DNA of 64,000 nucleotides from JAGNRR01 sp965230665. GTDB taxonomy: Bacteria; Bacteroidota; Bacteroidia; Chitinophagales; Chitinophagaceae. Location of the stretch: assembly GCA_965230665.1 (NCBI GenBank), contig CBDDLM010000004.1, positions 372,001 through 436,000 on the forward strand, written 5' to 3'. The translations under genes and the position numbers were made by a program. Positions 8,423 through 17,269 of this stretch are shown piece by piece (the first letter of the stretch is position 1; every line of letters begins with the position of its first letter). The notes beneath the pieces were generated by a model, which saw nothing but the letters and a program-made list of their open reading frames with translations, did no database searches and was not told where the DNA came from.

Positions 8423-9465
8423 TGAAAAACTTTAAGAAACAGTTCGGAGGCAAAGTCACTCCTGAGTTAGAAGCTCTCTATGCTAAGTCTAGAAATTGGA
8501 GTGCGGGCAAATTTCAAAACCTTGAAGAGACAAATATGAATATTAGCTTTTGGGATATTCCAGACTTACTATATAAACAGCTTTGTAAAAAAGAACAAAG
8601 AGAACCTCAACTACCCTTACCCATTATCCCTTTCAACAAAGAGAACTTTCTTAAAGATGAGGTACATTTTAAGTTTTCATGGTACGGGCATTCTGTTATT
8701 CTCATGAGGTTGCATGGTAAAACCTTACTAATAGACCCCATGCTAGGCGCTAATGCCTCTCCCATAGCACCTTTTAAAACTAAACGGTTCTCAGAAAATA
8801 CACTCGATTTAATTGATCAGCTACCAGAAATAGATTTAATGCTGTTGAGCCACGACCACTATGACCATTTGGACCTAGACAGTATTGAGAAACTAAAACA
8901 TAAAACAAAAAAATACTTCGTAGCATTAGGAGTTAAGCGACATTTGGTTGGCTGGGGTATTGAAGAACAAAAAATTGAAGAATTTGACTGGTGGACGACT
9001 CAAGTATTTGGAAAAATTAATATCACCTTTACTCCAACCCGTCATTTCTCAGGACGGGGTCTAACGGACCGAGCAAAATCATTATGGGGCGGTTGGGTCT
9101 TTAAAACTCCTGATGAAAATATATGGTTTAGCGGTGATGGTGGGTATGGAAATCATTTTAAAGAGATCGGTAAGCAATTAGGACCATTCGACTTCGCCTT
9201 TATGGAATGCGGGCAGTATAATGAGAAATGGCGGGCAATACATATGTTCCCTGACGAGAGCGTACAAGCTGCTCTTGATGCCCAAGTTCGTAGCATGATG
9301 CCCGTACATTGGGCTGGATTTGCATTATCCCAACACAGCTGGACAGAACCCGTAGAGCTCTTTAGAAAACAAGCCCATGCAAAGCATTTGAAAAGCATCT
9401 ACCCCCGAATTGGAGAATTAGTTAATCCAAACACGGAACAAAACGATGAAATTTGGTGGGCATAA
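8422..9465 (+). CDS. MBL-fold metallohydrolase (NAPE-PLD/UlaG-like)
   Basis: A 347-residue zinc hydrolase. The metal-binding residues are HDHYDH at 144-149, H208 (PTRHFSG), D239 (FSGDGGYG) and H296 (PVHWAGF), with an extra H274. The order and spacing fit the family that includes N-acylphosphatidylethanolamine phospholipase D and L-ascorbate-6-phosphate lactonase. There is no signal peptide, so it is cytoplasmic or peripheral. The substrate may be a phospholipid-like or phosphoester compound. It overlaps the helicase stop by one base (TAATG), but no functional link between the two is obvious. Confidence 0.85.
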   Translation: MKNFKKQFGGKVTPELEALYAKSRNWSAGKFQNLEETNMNISFWDIPDLLYKQLCKKEQREPQLPLPIIPFNKENFLKDEVHFKFSWYGHSVILMRLHGKTLLIDPMLGANASPIAPFKTKRFSENTLDLIDQLPEIDLMLLSHDHYDHLDLDSIEKLKHKTKKYFVALGVKRHLVGWGIEEQKIEEFDWWTTQVFGKINITFTPTRHFSGRGLTDRAKSLWGGWVFKTPDENIWFSGDGGYGNHFKEIGKQLGPFDFAFMECGQYNEKWRAIHMFPDESVQAALDAQVRSMMPVHWAGFALSQHSWTEPVELFRKQAHAKHLKSIYPRIGELVNPNTEQNDEIWWA

Positions 9466-9529
9466 ACCTCTGATATCCAGACATAACGTTTGTTTACTTG
9501 CGAATGAAAAGTTTTATGAACATTATCGT

Positions 9530-9578
9530 CTATTCTCAAACTTAAACTAGAATAGTCTGCAGACTCTTTGTTTCTTTG
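9530..9578 (+). promoter_or_regulatory. Candidate control region of the cyclase operon: overlapping inverted repeats
   Basis: CTATTCT (9530-9536) and AGAATAG (9549-9555) form an inverted repeat with a 12-base spacer. A second, perfect 12-base palindrome, AGTCTGCAGACT, overlaps its right arm at 9554-9565. A -7-like TTTCTTTG follows at 9571-9578, 29 bases before the cyclase ATG. The arrangement would suit a dimeric regulator binding just upstream of the promoter. The regulator is not identified, and the -7 differs from consensus at its second base. Confidence 0.35.
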
Positions 9579-9607
9579 CAGATAGGAGATTAAACCTCTA
9601 AAACTTA

Positions 9608-10687
9608 ATGATTCATTTTAAATCATTTCTTAGACACTTTCTTTTTTACTTTATCATTAACTTGATAGGGTTGTCCTTGTTTGCTTATATGCGTTTTTCT
9701 CTTTTAGAGTTTGACGCGGGTAGTGAGTTAGTCAACTCAAAAATCGAAGAATTTGGCACGATCCGATTTGTAGGAATAACAGTTTTTGTTATGTCCTTCT
9801 TTCTTGCCATTCTTACGAGCTTAGTAGATATTCTTATTTTTAAGAGAATCAAACTGAAGCTCCCTTTAGGCTTATTACTCATTTTAGAAATCACTACACA
9901 AATTGTTATCATTAATGTCGTAGGGAGACTAGAAATTGGTTTTATAAGACGCTTGTTATCTGACCTTACACAAGCTAAACAATCACTCCCAGATGCAGAA
10001 ATACATTTTAATTTCATTATTGTATTGCTTTTCTTCCTTATTGGTTTAGGTCGTTTGATGATTGCGTTAGACAGGAAACTAGGTCATGGTAACATTTGGA
10101 AAATAATAGCCGGTCGCTTTTATAAGCCCAAAGAGGAAGAACGTGTATTTATGTTCATTGACTTGAAAGACTCTACCAAGATCGCGGAAAGACTTGGTCA
10201 TTTAAGATTTAGCGAACTAATTAAAAATTGTTTTAGTGACTTATCCGTTGTAGATCGATATCGTGCGGATATTTATCAATTTGTAGGAGACGAAGTTGTG
10301 CTCACCTGGTGTAATAGAAATGCTTTTAGAAATAATAATTATCTCCGTGCCTTTTACGCCTTCAAACAACAACTAAAAGCACGTAGTAATTATTACTTAG
10401 AGACATACGGGATCGAACCATTCTTCAAAGCAGGGGTACATGCCGGAATTGTTGTAACAACAGAAGTAGGTGATCTAAAAAGAGAAATTTCCTATCATGG
10501 TGACACCATAAATACAGCCTCTAGAATTCAAGGGCTGTGTAATAACCTAGGAGCAGAACTTCTTATTTCGGACGAAGTTTATAAGCACACACAGAATAAA
10601 GAAAATCATAGTTTTGAGGACAAAGGACTTGTTGATTTAAAAGGTAAACAACAAGATGTTCAGGTTTATAAAATAGAAACTTTATGA
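9608..10687 (+). CDS. Membrane-bound class III nucleotide cyclase
   Basis: A 359-residue protein with four predicted membrane helices (about 10-30, 53-76, 85-108, 135-155) and a C-terminal cyclase homology domain (about 178-355). Metal-binding aspartates are D185 (FIDLKDST) and D228 (FVGDEV), and the transition-state pair is N302 and R306 (INTASR), so catalysis is plausible. By my hand alignment, the adenine-selecting lysine and aspartate of canonical adenylate cyclases are replaced by F272 and S295, leaving the base specificity open. ATGA overlaps the next gene, and a Pycsar-type effector lies three genes downstream. It is probably the signal-producing enzyme of that operon. Confidence 0.85.
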   Translation: MIHFKSFLRHFLFYFIINLIGLSLFAYMRFSLLEFDAGSELVNSKIEEFGTIRFVGITVFVMSFFLAILTSLVDILIFKRIKLKLPLGLLLILEITTQIVIINVVGRLEIGFIRRLLSDLTQAKQSLPDAEIHFNFIIVLLFFLIGLGRLMIALDRKLGHGNIWKIIAGRFYKPKEEERVFMFIDLKDSTKIAERLGHLRFSELIKNCFSDLSVVDRYRADIYQFVGDEVVLTWCNRNAFRNNNYLRAFYAFKQQLKARSNYYLETYGIEPFFKAGVHAGIVVTTEVGDLKREISYHGDTINTASRIQGLCNNLGAELLISDEVYKHTQNKENHSFEDKGLVDLKGKQQDVQVYKIETL

Positions 10688-11463
10688 GAAATCTAATTTT
10701 CTTACTCATATTATTCTCATTCGGTCAATGTCATTCTCAGCGTAATTTCTTTGGTTATGACCTATCCAAACCAAGCAAGTTTGTCAAATTGCCCAAAACA
10801 CTAAATGAAATTTCTGGACTCGCTTATCTTAATAGGAGAAATCTCTTATCTGTTCAAGACGAAAAAGGAACAATTTATCAAATAAGCACCCATTCTGGTA
10901 AAATAAAGAAAGAAAGAAATTTTGGAAAGAAAGGTGACTATGAGGGAATCTGCCTAATTGATAAAACAATCTATGTACTACGAAGCGATGGCACCCTATT
11001 TCAAGTTAAAGGAAACAAATCCAAAAAGTATGAGTTTAAACATCATAAAAACATGGATTTTGAAGGACTTTGCTATGACGAAGATCATAATCGTCTACTT
11101 GTGGCCTGTAAAGAGAACCTACATAAAGGAAGTAAAAAAGAAATATTCATCTATGCGTTTGACTTGAAAAACAAAAAGTATAAGAAGAAACCTTTTCTTC
11201 ATATCAAGAAAAAAGATGTCCATAAAAATTTCAAACCTTCGGGAATAACTGTTCATCCGAATGGAACAATTTATATATTGAGTTCTTTCTCGAAAAGCTT
11301 GCTTGTGATTAGTCCAGAAGGCTCTATTCTTGATAAAACTCAGCTTAATGAATATATTTTCCATCAACCAGAGGGTATTGCATTTGATAAAAAAGGAAGA
11401 CTATTCATTAGTAATGAGAAACATAAAACATATCCTACCCTTTTAAGATTTGATCCTAAATGA
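10684..11463 (+). CDS. SdiA-regulated-domain beta-propeller protein, exported
   Basis: A 259-residue protein with an N-terminal signal (MRNLIFLLILFSFGQCHSQ; the cysteine at residue 16 could be lipidated, but the lipobox is weak). Repeated blades of the type LNEISGLAY, GDYEGICL, MDFEGLCYD, FKPSGITVHP and HQPEGIAFD fit the SdiA-regulated family, a phytase-like or esterase-like propeller of unknown activity. It overlaps both neighbours by 4 bases (ATGA), so translation is probably coupled to the cyclase and to the giant phosphatase-barrel gene. A phosphoester or sugar-phosphate ligand would suit the context, but that is inference. Confidence 0.75.
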   Translation: MRNLIFLLILFSFGQCHSQRNFFGYDLSKPSKFVKLPKTLNEISGLAYLNRRNLLSVQDEKGTIYQISTHSGKIKKERNFGKKGDYEGICLIDKTIYVLRSDGTLFQVKGNKSKKYEFKHHKNMDFEGLCYDEDHNRLLVACKENLHKGSKKEIFIYAFDLKNKKYKKKPFLHIKKKDVHKNFKPSGITVHPNGTIYILSSFSKSLLVISPEGSILDKTQLNEYIFHQPEGIAFDKKGRLFISNEKHKTYPTLLRFDPK

Positions 11464-14400
11464 AGCATATAAATTTTTTATACATTGTTCTTTTGTTCTG
11501 CTCCTGTTCGGTGAGTAAAAAACATATTACAAACCAAGCTAATTCACTTTCTTTAGAGGCTAAAAATGAAGATAAAATTGCATATTCATTATACCTGATT
11601 GGCGATGCGGGTGATGATCTGAAAAAATCTACTCCTATTTTAAATAGCTTAAAAAAAAGGCTGCAAAAAGAGAATACTCAAAATACTGGTGTAGCCTTTT
11701 TAGGAGATAACCTCTACCCTGCAGGACTCAGAAAAAAGAATAATAAAAACCGCGCTGAAGATGAACGAAGACTAGACGTTCAGATTAATGCAGTCCAGAA
11801 CTTCAAAGGAGACATTTTGTTTATTCCAGGAAATCATGATTGGGGCGAACAAGCTCATAGTGGTTTAAAACGTATCAAACGCCAAGAAAAGTACATTCAA
11901 CGTATGCTTCAAGGCAGAAATGTATTTAGGCCTAGTCATGGTTGCCCTGGCCCTGAAGTTATAAAAGTTTCTGATGATTTTGTAATAATTATCTTGGATA
12001 CACAATGGTGGCTGCATAAGCATGAAAAACCTAAAGGAGAGAAAGATGGTTGTGAGGTTAGCAACACAGATGAGCTTATGGTTGCATTCAAAGAAGCTCT
12101 TAAAAAAAATCGTTCAAAAAACATCGTAGTACTCGGCCATCACCCTTTGGTCAGTAATGGGTCCCATGGAGGCTACTTCCCAATCAAAGACCATATTTTC
12201 CCATTAACCAAACTGAATAAAAACTTCTACATCCCCTTACCTGGTTTAGGCTCAATTTATCCTATCTATAGAAAATACATTGGTCATAATCAAGATATTG
12301 CACATCCTGTTTATGCCGACATGAGCAAACAAATAAAAGTGGCGATAAATGAATATGACAATGTAATCTATGCCGCAGGGCACGAACATAACCTACAATA
12401 TATCCAACAAGAAAATGCGCATTACGTAATCAGTGGTTCAGGAAGTAAAACTACTTACGTTAGAAATAATAGACGGATTCAATATGGAGCCAATCTTACG
12501 GGTTATACAAGGTTGTATCATTATGAAAATGGTGAAATGTGGATTGACTTCATTACAGTAAATCAGGAAACAGGTAAAGAAAATATCGGCTATCGCAAAC
12601 TTTTGTTTAAAGCCCATTCTCATGAAGAAAAAGTATCGAAGACTACTATTCAAAAAACAGATTATACAGGCAAAACGGCCAAGGTCATCCCAGACACTAT
12701 GTTTAGAGCTGGTAACTTCAAACGTATCTTCTTCGGAGATCTGCACCGTGATTTATGGACTAAAGAGTTAGAAGTTCCTTATTTGAATATTCATTATGAA
12801 AAAGGAGGATTGGTTCCCGTAAAAAAAGGCGGTGGCATGCAATCTATCTCCTTACGCATGAAAGGTGGAGATGGCAAGGAGTACGTAATTCGTGGTATTA
12901 AGAAAAACTCCAAATTTTTAATAGAACGAAATCTACGTGGCACTTTAGCGCAAGACATTATTTACGATGGTATAGCTGGATCTCACCCTTATGCATCTAT
13001 TGTAATCCCTCCATTGGCCGATGCGGCTGGTGTATATCACACCAACCCTAAATTGGTCTATGTCCCTAAAGATCCTATCCTAGGTGAATATATGGAGGAA
13101 TTCGGCGGCATGTTTTGCTTATTCGAAGAACGTCCTAATGGGAACATGAAACATGAAGCCAGTGTCGGTAATAGCAAAAAGGTAGTAGGATATGTTGATG
13201 TAATCAATAAAACACAACAGGAGTACGACCATATTGTGGACTACAAAAGTGTGCTAACGGCAAGGCTTTTTGATATGCTTATCGGCGATTGGGACAGACA
13301 TGATGACCAATGGCGTTGGGCACAGTTTAAAAAGAAAAATAAATTTATTTACAGACCTATACCACGCGATAGAGATCAAGCTTTTTTTAGATTTGATGGT
13401 GCCGTAATGGATCTTATGAACAGTAAGTTCTTATTGAGAAAGTTTCAACCTTTTAAACATAAGATAAATGACGTACCAGGTTTAGGATTTAATGCTCGAT
13501 ACTTTGACCGTGCCAATTTAAATGAAGCAAGCAAAGCGGATTGGATATATGCCGCACAACAGATTCAGAAAAATGTAACGGACAATAAGATTGAGGCTGC
13601 TATCCGCTCTTTTCCCAGCGAAGCATTCGACTTTTCTGGCCCCGAAATTATTAGTACGTTAAAAGCTAGGCGCAACCAACTCGTTGAAACAGCCCAAAGA
13701 CACTACCATTTTATAGCGAAAGAAGTAGATATCGTTGGAACGTTTAGGGAAGACTATTTTGATGTCCAACGCCTGGAAAATGGAGAAGTCGAGGTAAGTA
13801 TCTACCCAGCAAATAAGAAAGGGAAAAAGAAGAAGGCAAAACGGTACTACCACCGCGTCTTCAAACGAAATGAAACAAAGGAAATTCGTCTGTATGGCTT
13901 AGATGGAAGTGACATTTATAATATAGAAGGTGATGTAAAAAAGAGTATTATTGTGAGAATAATTTCTGGAGAGAAGGCAATCAAAGTAAAAGATAAATCT
14001 AAAGTTGCAGGACTCAGAAAGAAAACACAAGTCTATCACTTTAATAAAAAGGATAAAATAAAAGGTGGTACGGAAACTCGAATAAGAGTTCTCAGAGACG
14101 AGAATGACCATTACGAGTATAATCGAAAAGAATTTCTCTATGATAAAGCTGTTCCAGGCCTTTCTATTGGATTTAACCCCAATGATGGTTTTTATATTGG
14201 CCCCGCATTTACCTACACCAAACAGGGATTCAAGAAGAGACCTTTTAAACACAAACATAAGTTTGCTGCAAACAGAACTTTTGGCGCCAAAGGATATAAT
14301 ATATACTACGACTTTAAACGCACCGAATTGATCGGGCCTTTGGACTTTCATCTCATGACGCAAATCAACAGGCCTATTGTGTACCAGTTTTATGGGCGTG

Positions 14401-15176
14401 GCAACGAAACCAAGGCTCTGGACGATGACTTTAAATTGCACAATGTGCGTATGAACAATTTTGAAGTCAACCCAAGTTTAAACTACTCTTTCCTAAATAA
14501 TACACGCAATCTAAAACTAAGCCTTGACGTGAGGCGTGTAAGCTTTGATCAAAAACCAATTGTACCGATGCCCTCATGGGAAACACAAGACCAAACCTTT
14601 ATGGGCCTAACCATGAGCTACGAAAATGAAAATAAGAACAGTAATATCAACCCCTCGCGTGGAACGCATTTAAAATTAGCAGGTTCATGGAATAGAGGAA
14701 TTGACAACAGTCCGATTAATTTTTTCAGAATAAACTCATCACTAAGTTTTTACATTCCTATCCATATTATTAATCAGCAGACCGTTTTAGCGGTTCGTAC
14801 AGGTTTTGCAAGGAATTTTGGTACACATGCCTTTTTTCAATCTAACTTTCTAGATGGATTTGTAAACTTTAGAGGAGTACGTAGAAATCGATACGCGGGT
14901 AATGCCTCTTTATTTCATAATATTGAATTACGACAAAGTTTACTTAAAGTAAAAACGTATACTGCTCCTTTTGATATTGGACTCTTAGGACATTTTGATC
15001 TGGGGAAGGTTTGGGAAAGAACTGTTAATTCTTCCCGTTTCCACAATTCTTACGGCGCTGGTGCGTTTATAAACGTGTTAGATTATTTTATGCTTATGGG
15101 AACATACTCTGTCTCGAATCCATTCGATTCTCGTGAAAATGAACAACTAACTATTGGAACTGCTTTTTTATTTTAA
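11460..15176 (+). CDS. Trimodular outer-membrane protein: acid-phosphatase-like domain, CotH-like kinase region, Omp85-type barrel
   Basis: A 1238-residue protein starting with a lipoprotein-like signal (YIVLLFCSC, Cys14 or Cys16). Residues about 40-365 form a purple-acid-phosphatase-like metallophosphoesterase: GDAGD (48-52), GDNLYPAG (82-89), GNHDWG (124-129), GHHPL (226-230), GHEHN (307-311). Residues about 450-745 recall CotH/FAM20 atypical kinases: a GGG loop (457-459), the strand EYVIRGIKK (474-482), GDWDRHDDQW (609-618) and IPRDRDQAFF (634-643). The last ~350 residues end in a terminal phenylalanine and contain NPSRGTHLKLAG, typical of Omp85/surface-antigen barrels. The phosphatase and barrel calls are firm; the kinase call is inference. 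It is coupled by ATGA to the upstream gene. Confidence 0.85.
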   Translation: MKHINFLYIVLLFCSCSVSKKHITNQANSLSLEAKNEDKIAYSLYLIGDAGDDLKKSTPILNSLKKRLQKENTQNTGVAFLGDNLYPAGLRKKNNKNRAEDERRLDVQINAVQNFKGDILFIPGNHDWGEQAHSGLKRIKRQEKYIQRMLQGRNVFRPSHGCPGPEVIKVSDDFVIIILDTQWWLHKHEKPKGEKDGCEVSNTDELMVAFKEALKKNRSKNIVVLGHHPLVSNGSHGGYFPIKDHIFPLTKLNKNFYIPLPGLGSIYPIYRKYIGHNQDIAHPVYADMSKQIKVAINEYDNVIYAAGHEHNLQYIQQENAHYVISGSGSKTTYVRNNRRIQYGANLTGYTRLYHYENGEMWIDFITVNQETGKENIGYRKLLFKAHSHEEKVSKTTIQKTDYTGKTAKVIPDTMFRAGNFKRIFFGDLHRDLWTKELEVPYLNIHYEKGGLVPVKKGGGMQSISLRMKGGDGKEYVIRGIKKNSKFLIERNLRGTLAQDIIYDGIAGSHPYASIVIPPLADAAGVYHTNPKLVYVPKDPILGEYMEEFGGMFCLFEERPNGNMKHEASVGNSKKVVGYVDVINKTQQEYDHIVDYKSVLTARLFDMLIGDWDRHDDQWRWAQFKKKNKFIYRPIPRDRDQAFFRFDGAVMDLMNSKFLLRKFQPFKHKINDVPGLGFNARYFDRANLNEASKADWIYAAQQIQKNVTDNKIEAAIRSFPSEAFDFSGPEIISTLKARRNQLVETAQRHYHFIAKEVDIVGTFREDYFDVQRLENGEVEVSIYPANKKGKKKKAKRYYHRVFKRNETKEIRLYGLDGSDIYNIEGDVKKSIIVRIISGEKAIKVKDKSKVAGLRKKTQVYHFNKKDKIKGGTETRIRVLRDENDHYEYNRKEFLYDKAVPGLSIGFNPNDGFYIGPAFTYTKQGFKKRPFKHKHKFAANRTFGAKGYNIYYDFKRTELIGPLDFHLMTQINRPIVYQFYGRGNETKALDDDFKLHNVRMNNFEVNPSLNYSFLNNTRNLKLSLDVRRVSFDQKPIVPMPSWETQDQTFMGLTMSYENENKNSNINPSRGTHLKLAGSWNRGIDNSPINFFRINSSLSFYIPIHIINQQTVLAVRTGFARNFGTHAFFQSNFLDGFVNFRGVRRNRYAGNASLFHNIELRQSLLKVKTYTAPFDIGLLGHFDLGKVWERTVNSSRFHNSYGAGAFINVLDYFMLMGTYSVSNPFDSRENEQLTIGTAFLF

Positions 15177-15194
15177 TTTTATATTCGTAACAAG

Positions 15195-16382
15195 GTGAAC
15201 AATTATCCGCAAATAAAAAATGAGGCTTTAGCTTATGTGCAGGCTGCTTTTGCTCAAGCTCCTGAAAAGTATCCCTATCATAATTGGGAGCATACGCAAT
15301 GTGTTCATCAGGCTGCTTTAGAAATCATCGAGGGCACTCCAAATGTTTCTGAAGAAGTTAAACGGCAAATTGAACTAGCTGCTATATTTCATGATGTTGG
15401 ATTTGCACAGTCAAGAGAAGATCATGAACAGTTAAGTGCAACACTTCTTGAGAATTTTTTGAGCCCAAAGAAAATTGAACAACATGAGATTCAAGCAATA
15501 AAGCAAATTATACTTGCTACTAAAATGGGCCACAAACCGCAAAACCTGGTCGAAAAAATTATTCAAGACGCAGACTTGGCCCACCTAGGTAAAAAGAAAT
15601 ATGCAGCCTTTTACAACAGCCTTTTTGCAGAAGTAAAACAATATCATGAACCTGATCTGAATTATGGATCTTGGAAGAAAATGTGTATTGATTTTTTTGA
15701 CATGCATATATTCCATACGGACTATGCTAAAAAATACTTCTCCCCTATAAAAGAACAAAACAAAAAGAAAATCATGGCTTTAGAAAATGACACGCTGCCC
15801 GTTGTAAAAACGAAAGGCAAAAAGCAACAAAAAATCAAACGAGACATTCCAGAAAAAGGAATAGAAACTATGTTTAGGGTTAGTTTACGAAACCATACTA
15901 ATTTAAGTCGAATTGCAGATAATAAAGCGAATACTTTAATAAGCGTGAATGCCATAATTGTATCAATTGTACTGTCTACATTGTTCCCAAAACTGGACAA
16001 CAACCCTTATTTAATTTACCCAGGTATTAGTTTACTCGTTGTCAATATTGCTACAATTATCGTGGCAATCTTATCGGTTATTCCTAAAACGACTCATGGT
16101 ATTATCAGTAGAGAACAAGTCAATAATAAAAAAGGGAACCTCTTGTTCTTTGGTAACTTTCATAGAATGTCTCTTGATGATTTTGAATGGGGGATTGATG
16201 AAATCATGAAGGATCGAGAATATTTATATAAGACCCTTACTAGAGATCTGTTTTACTTGGGTAAGGTTCTAAATAGAAAATATATGTTTCTACGCTTAGG
16301 TTATTATATTTTTATAATCGGACTCATCATTTCTATTGGTATCTTCATGTATCACCTTCAAGGAGACGCAATATGGACTTAG
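15195..16382 (+). CDS. HD phosphohydrolase fused to a Pycsar-effector (PycTM/DUF5706) membrane domain
   Basis: A 395-residue protein beginning with GTG; no ATG occurs in frame before residue 111. Residues 1-185 are an HD domain with H33, H66-D67 and D125. Residues about 225-395 carry helices near 245-265, 273-297 and 367-387, with ADNKANTLISVNAIIVS, the hallmark of the PycTM family. PycTM proteins are the membrane effectors of Pycsar anti-phage systems and are opened by cyclic UMP or CMP. The fused HD domain could degrade such a nucleotide. The gene sits 18 bases after the phosphatase-barrel gene and overlaps the PAP2 gene by 10. A class III cyclase heads the same operon. Confidence 0.82.
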   Translation: MNNYPQIKNEALAYVQAAFAQAPEKYPYHNWEHTQCVHQAALEIIEGTPNVSEEVKRQIELAAIFHDVGFAQSREDHEQLSATLLENFLSPKKIEQHEIQAIKQIILATKMGHKPQNLVEKIIQDADLAHLGKKKYAAFYNSLFAEVKQYHEPDLNYGSWKKMCIDFFDMHIFHTDYAKKYFSPIKEQNKKKIMALENDTLPVVKTKGKKQQKIKRDIPEKGIETMFRVSLRNHTNLSRIADNKANTLISVNAIIVSIVLSTLFPKLDNNPYLIYPGISLLVVNIATIIVAILSVIPKTTHGIISREQVNNKKGNLLFFGNFHRMSLDDFEWGIDEIMKDREYLYKTLTRDLFYLGKVLNRKYMFLRLGYYIFIIGLIISIGIFMYHLQGDAIWT

Positions 16383-17209
16383 GAAAATCAGGTTCTTTAT
16401 TTTTTGCCCTTATTATGCTATCCCACGCTTTGTTTGCACAAACGGATAGCAATTTTGTCGCAACTCCGTATAAGGTAAACTTCAAATATGAAGTCCCTAT
16501 CACGGTAGCGGGCTTTGCACTCTCTCAATACTTATATAGCAAATTGCCTCCAGTGGCGGCGCTTACTCCGTCCGAAGCCCTAGCGCTTGACCGAACGCGG
16601 ATTAATAAGTTTGACCGTCCAGTACTTGATTTTCCTGCATCAGGTTATCATAATGCGCACAATATTTCTAATTATGTAATGTATAGCACCTTTGCACTTC
16701 CAGCCTTGCTTTTATTCGATAAAAACATTCGACGAGATTGGAAAGAATTCTCTACGCTTTATCTTCAAGTACACACCTTAAGTTCTGGGATTTATTTAGG
16801 TTCGACTTTCCCTATCCGTAGAGCAAGACCATTGGCTTACAACGTTAATTACCCAATATCCCTACGATCAGGAGAAAGTACCTATAATGCTTTTTTTAGC
16901 GGACATGTAAATTCCACAGCCGCGGCTACTTTTTTTATGGCCAATGTTTATGACGAGTATCATGACTTAAGCATCGGGCGCAAAGCCTTACTGTATACAG
17001 CTGCCTGTATTCCTCCTACTATAGTAGCTCAGTATAGAATGCGTGCTGGTAAACACTTTAGAACGGACGTACTGGCGGGTTTTGCCGTGGGTGCAGCTAC
17101 TGGAATCATAGTTCCTACCTTACACCGAAAACGCAAAAACAGATCTTTAAGTTATGCCCCATATTACTCTAACAGAGCTATTGGTTTTGCTTTGAATTAT
17201 AAATTTTAA
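16373..17209 (+). CDS. PAP2-family lipid phosphatase
   Basis: A 278-residue protein with an N-terminal signal or anchor (about 8-22) and all three PAP2 motifs: FPIRRARP (147-153), FFSGH (174-178) and R222-x5-H228-x3-D232. The central histidines act as nucleophile and general base. Family members dephosphorylate undecaprenyl pyrophosphate, phosphatidic acid or lipid A at the membrane. It overlaps the HD-PycTM gene by 10 bases and has a rare clear Shine-Dalgarno-like AGGAGA about 6-8 bases before its ATG. It closes the five-gene operon. The actual lipid substrate is unknown. Confidence 0.85.
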   Translation: MDLGKSGSLFFALIMLSHALFAQTDSNFVATPYKVNFKYEVPITVAGFALSQYLYSKLPPVAALTPSEALALDRTRINKFDRPVLDFPASGYHNAHNISNYVMYSTFALPALLLFDKNIRRDWKEFSTLYLQVHTLSSGIYLGSTFPIRRARPLAYNVNYPISLRSGESTYNAFFSGHVNSTAAATFFMANVYDEYHDLSIGRKALLYTAACIPPTIVAQYRMRAGKHFRTDVLAGFAVGAATGIIVPTLHRKRKNRSLSYAPYYSNRAIGFALNYKF

Positions 17210-17269
17210 AAAATTATTTCAATTTTGTCCAATTGCTCATAAGGTACTCGTCATCTATTTATAAAATAG

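Noticed and set aside
13899..14441. 180-codon minus-strand reading frame inside the phosphatase-barrel gene
   Set aside because: It lies wholly antisense to a gene with strong motif support, is rich in Ile/Phe/Ser without domain patterns and has no promoter.
9608..17209. Classical two-gene Pycsar system
   Set aside because: The cyclase is a four-helix membrane protein, two other genes intervene before the PycTM protein, and the effector has an extra HD domain. A related but distinct module is more likely.
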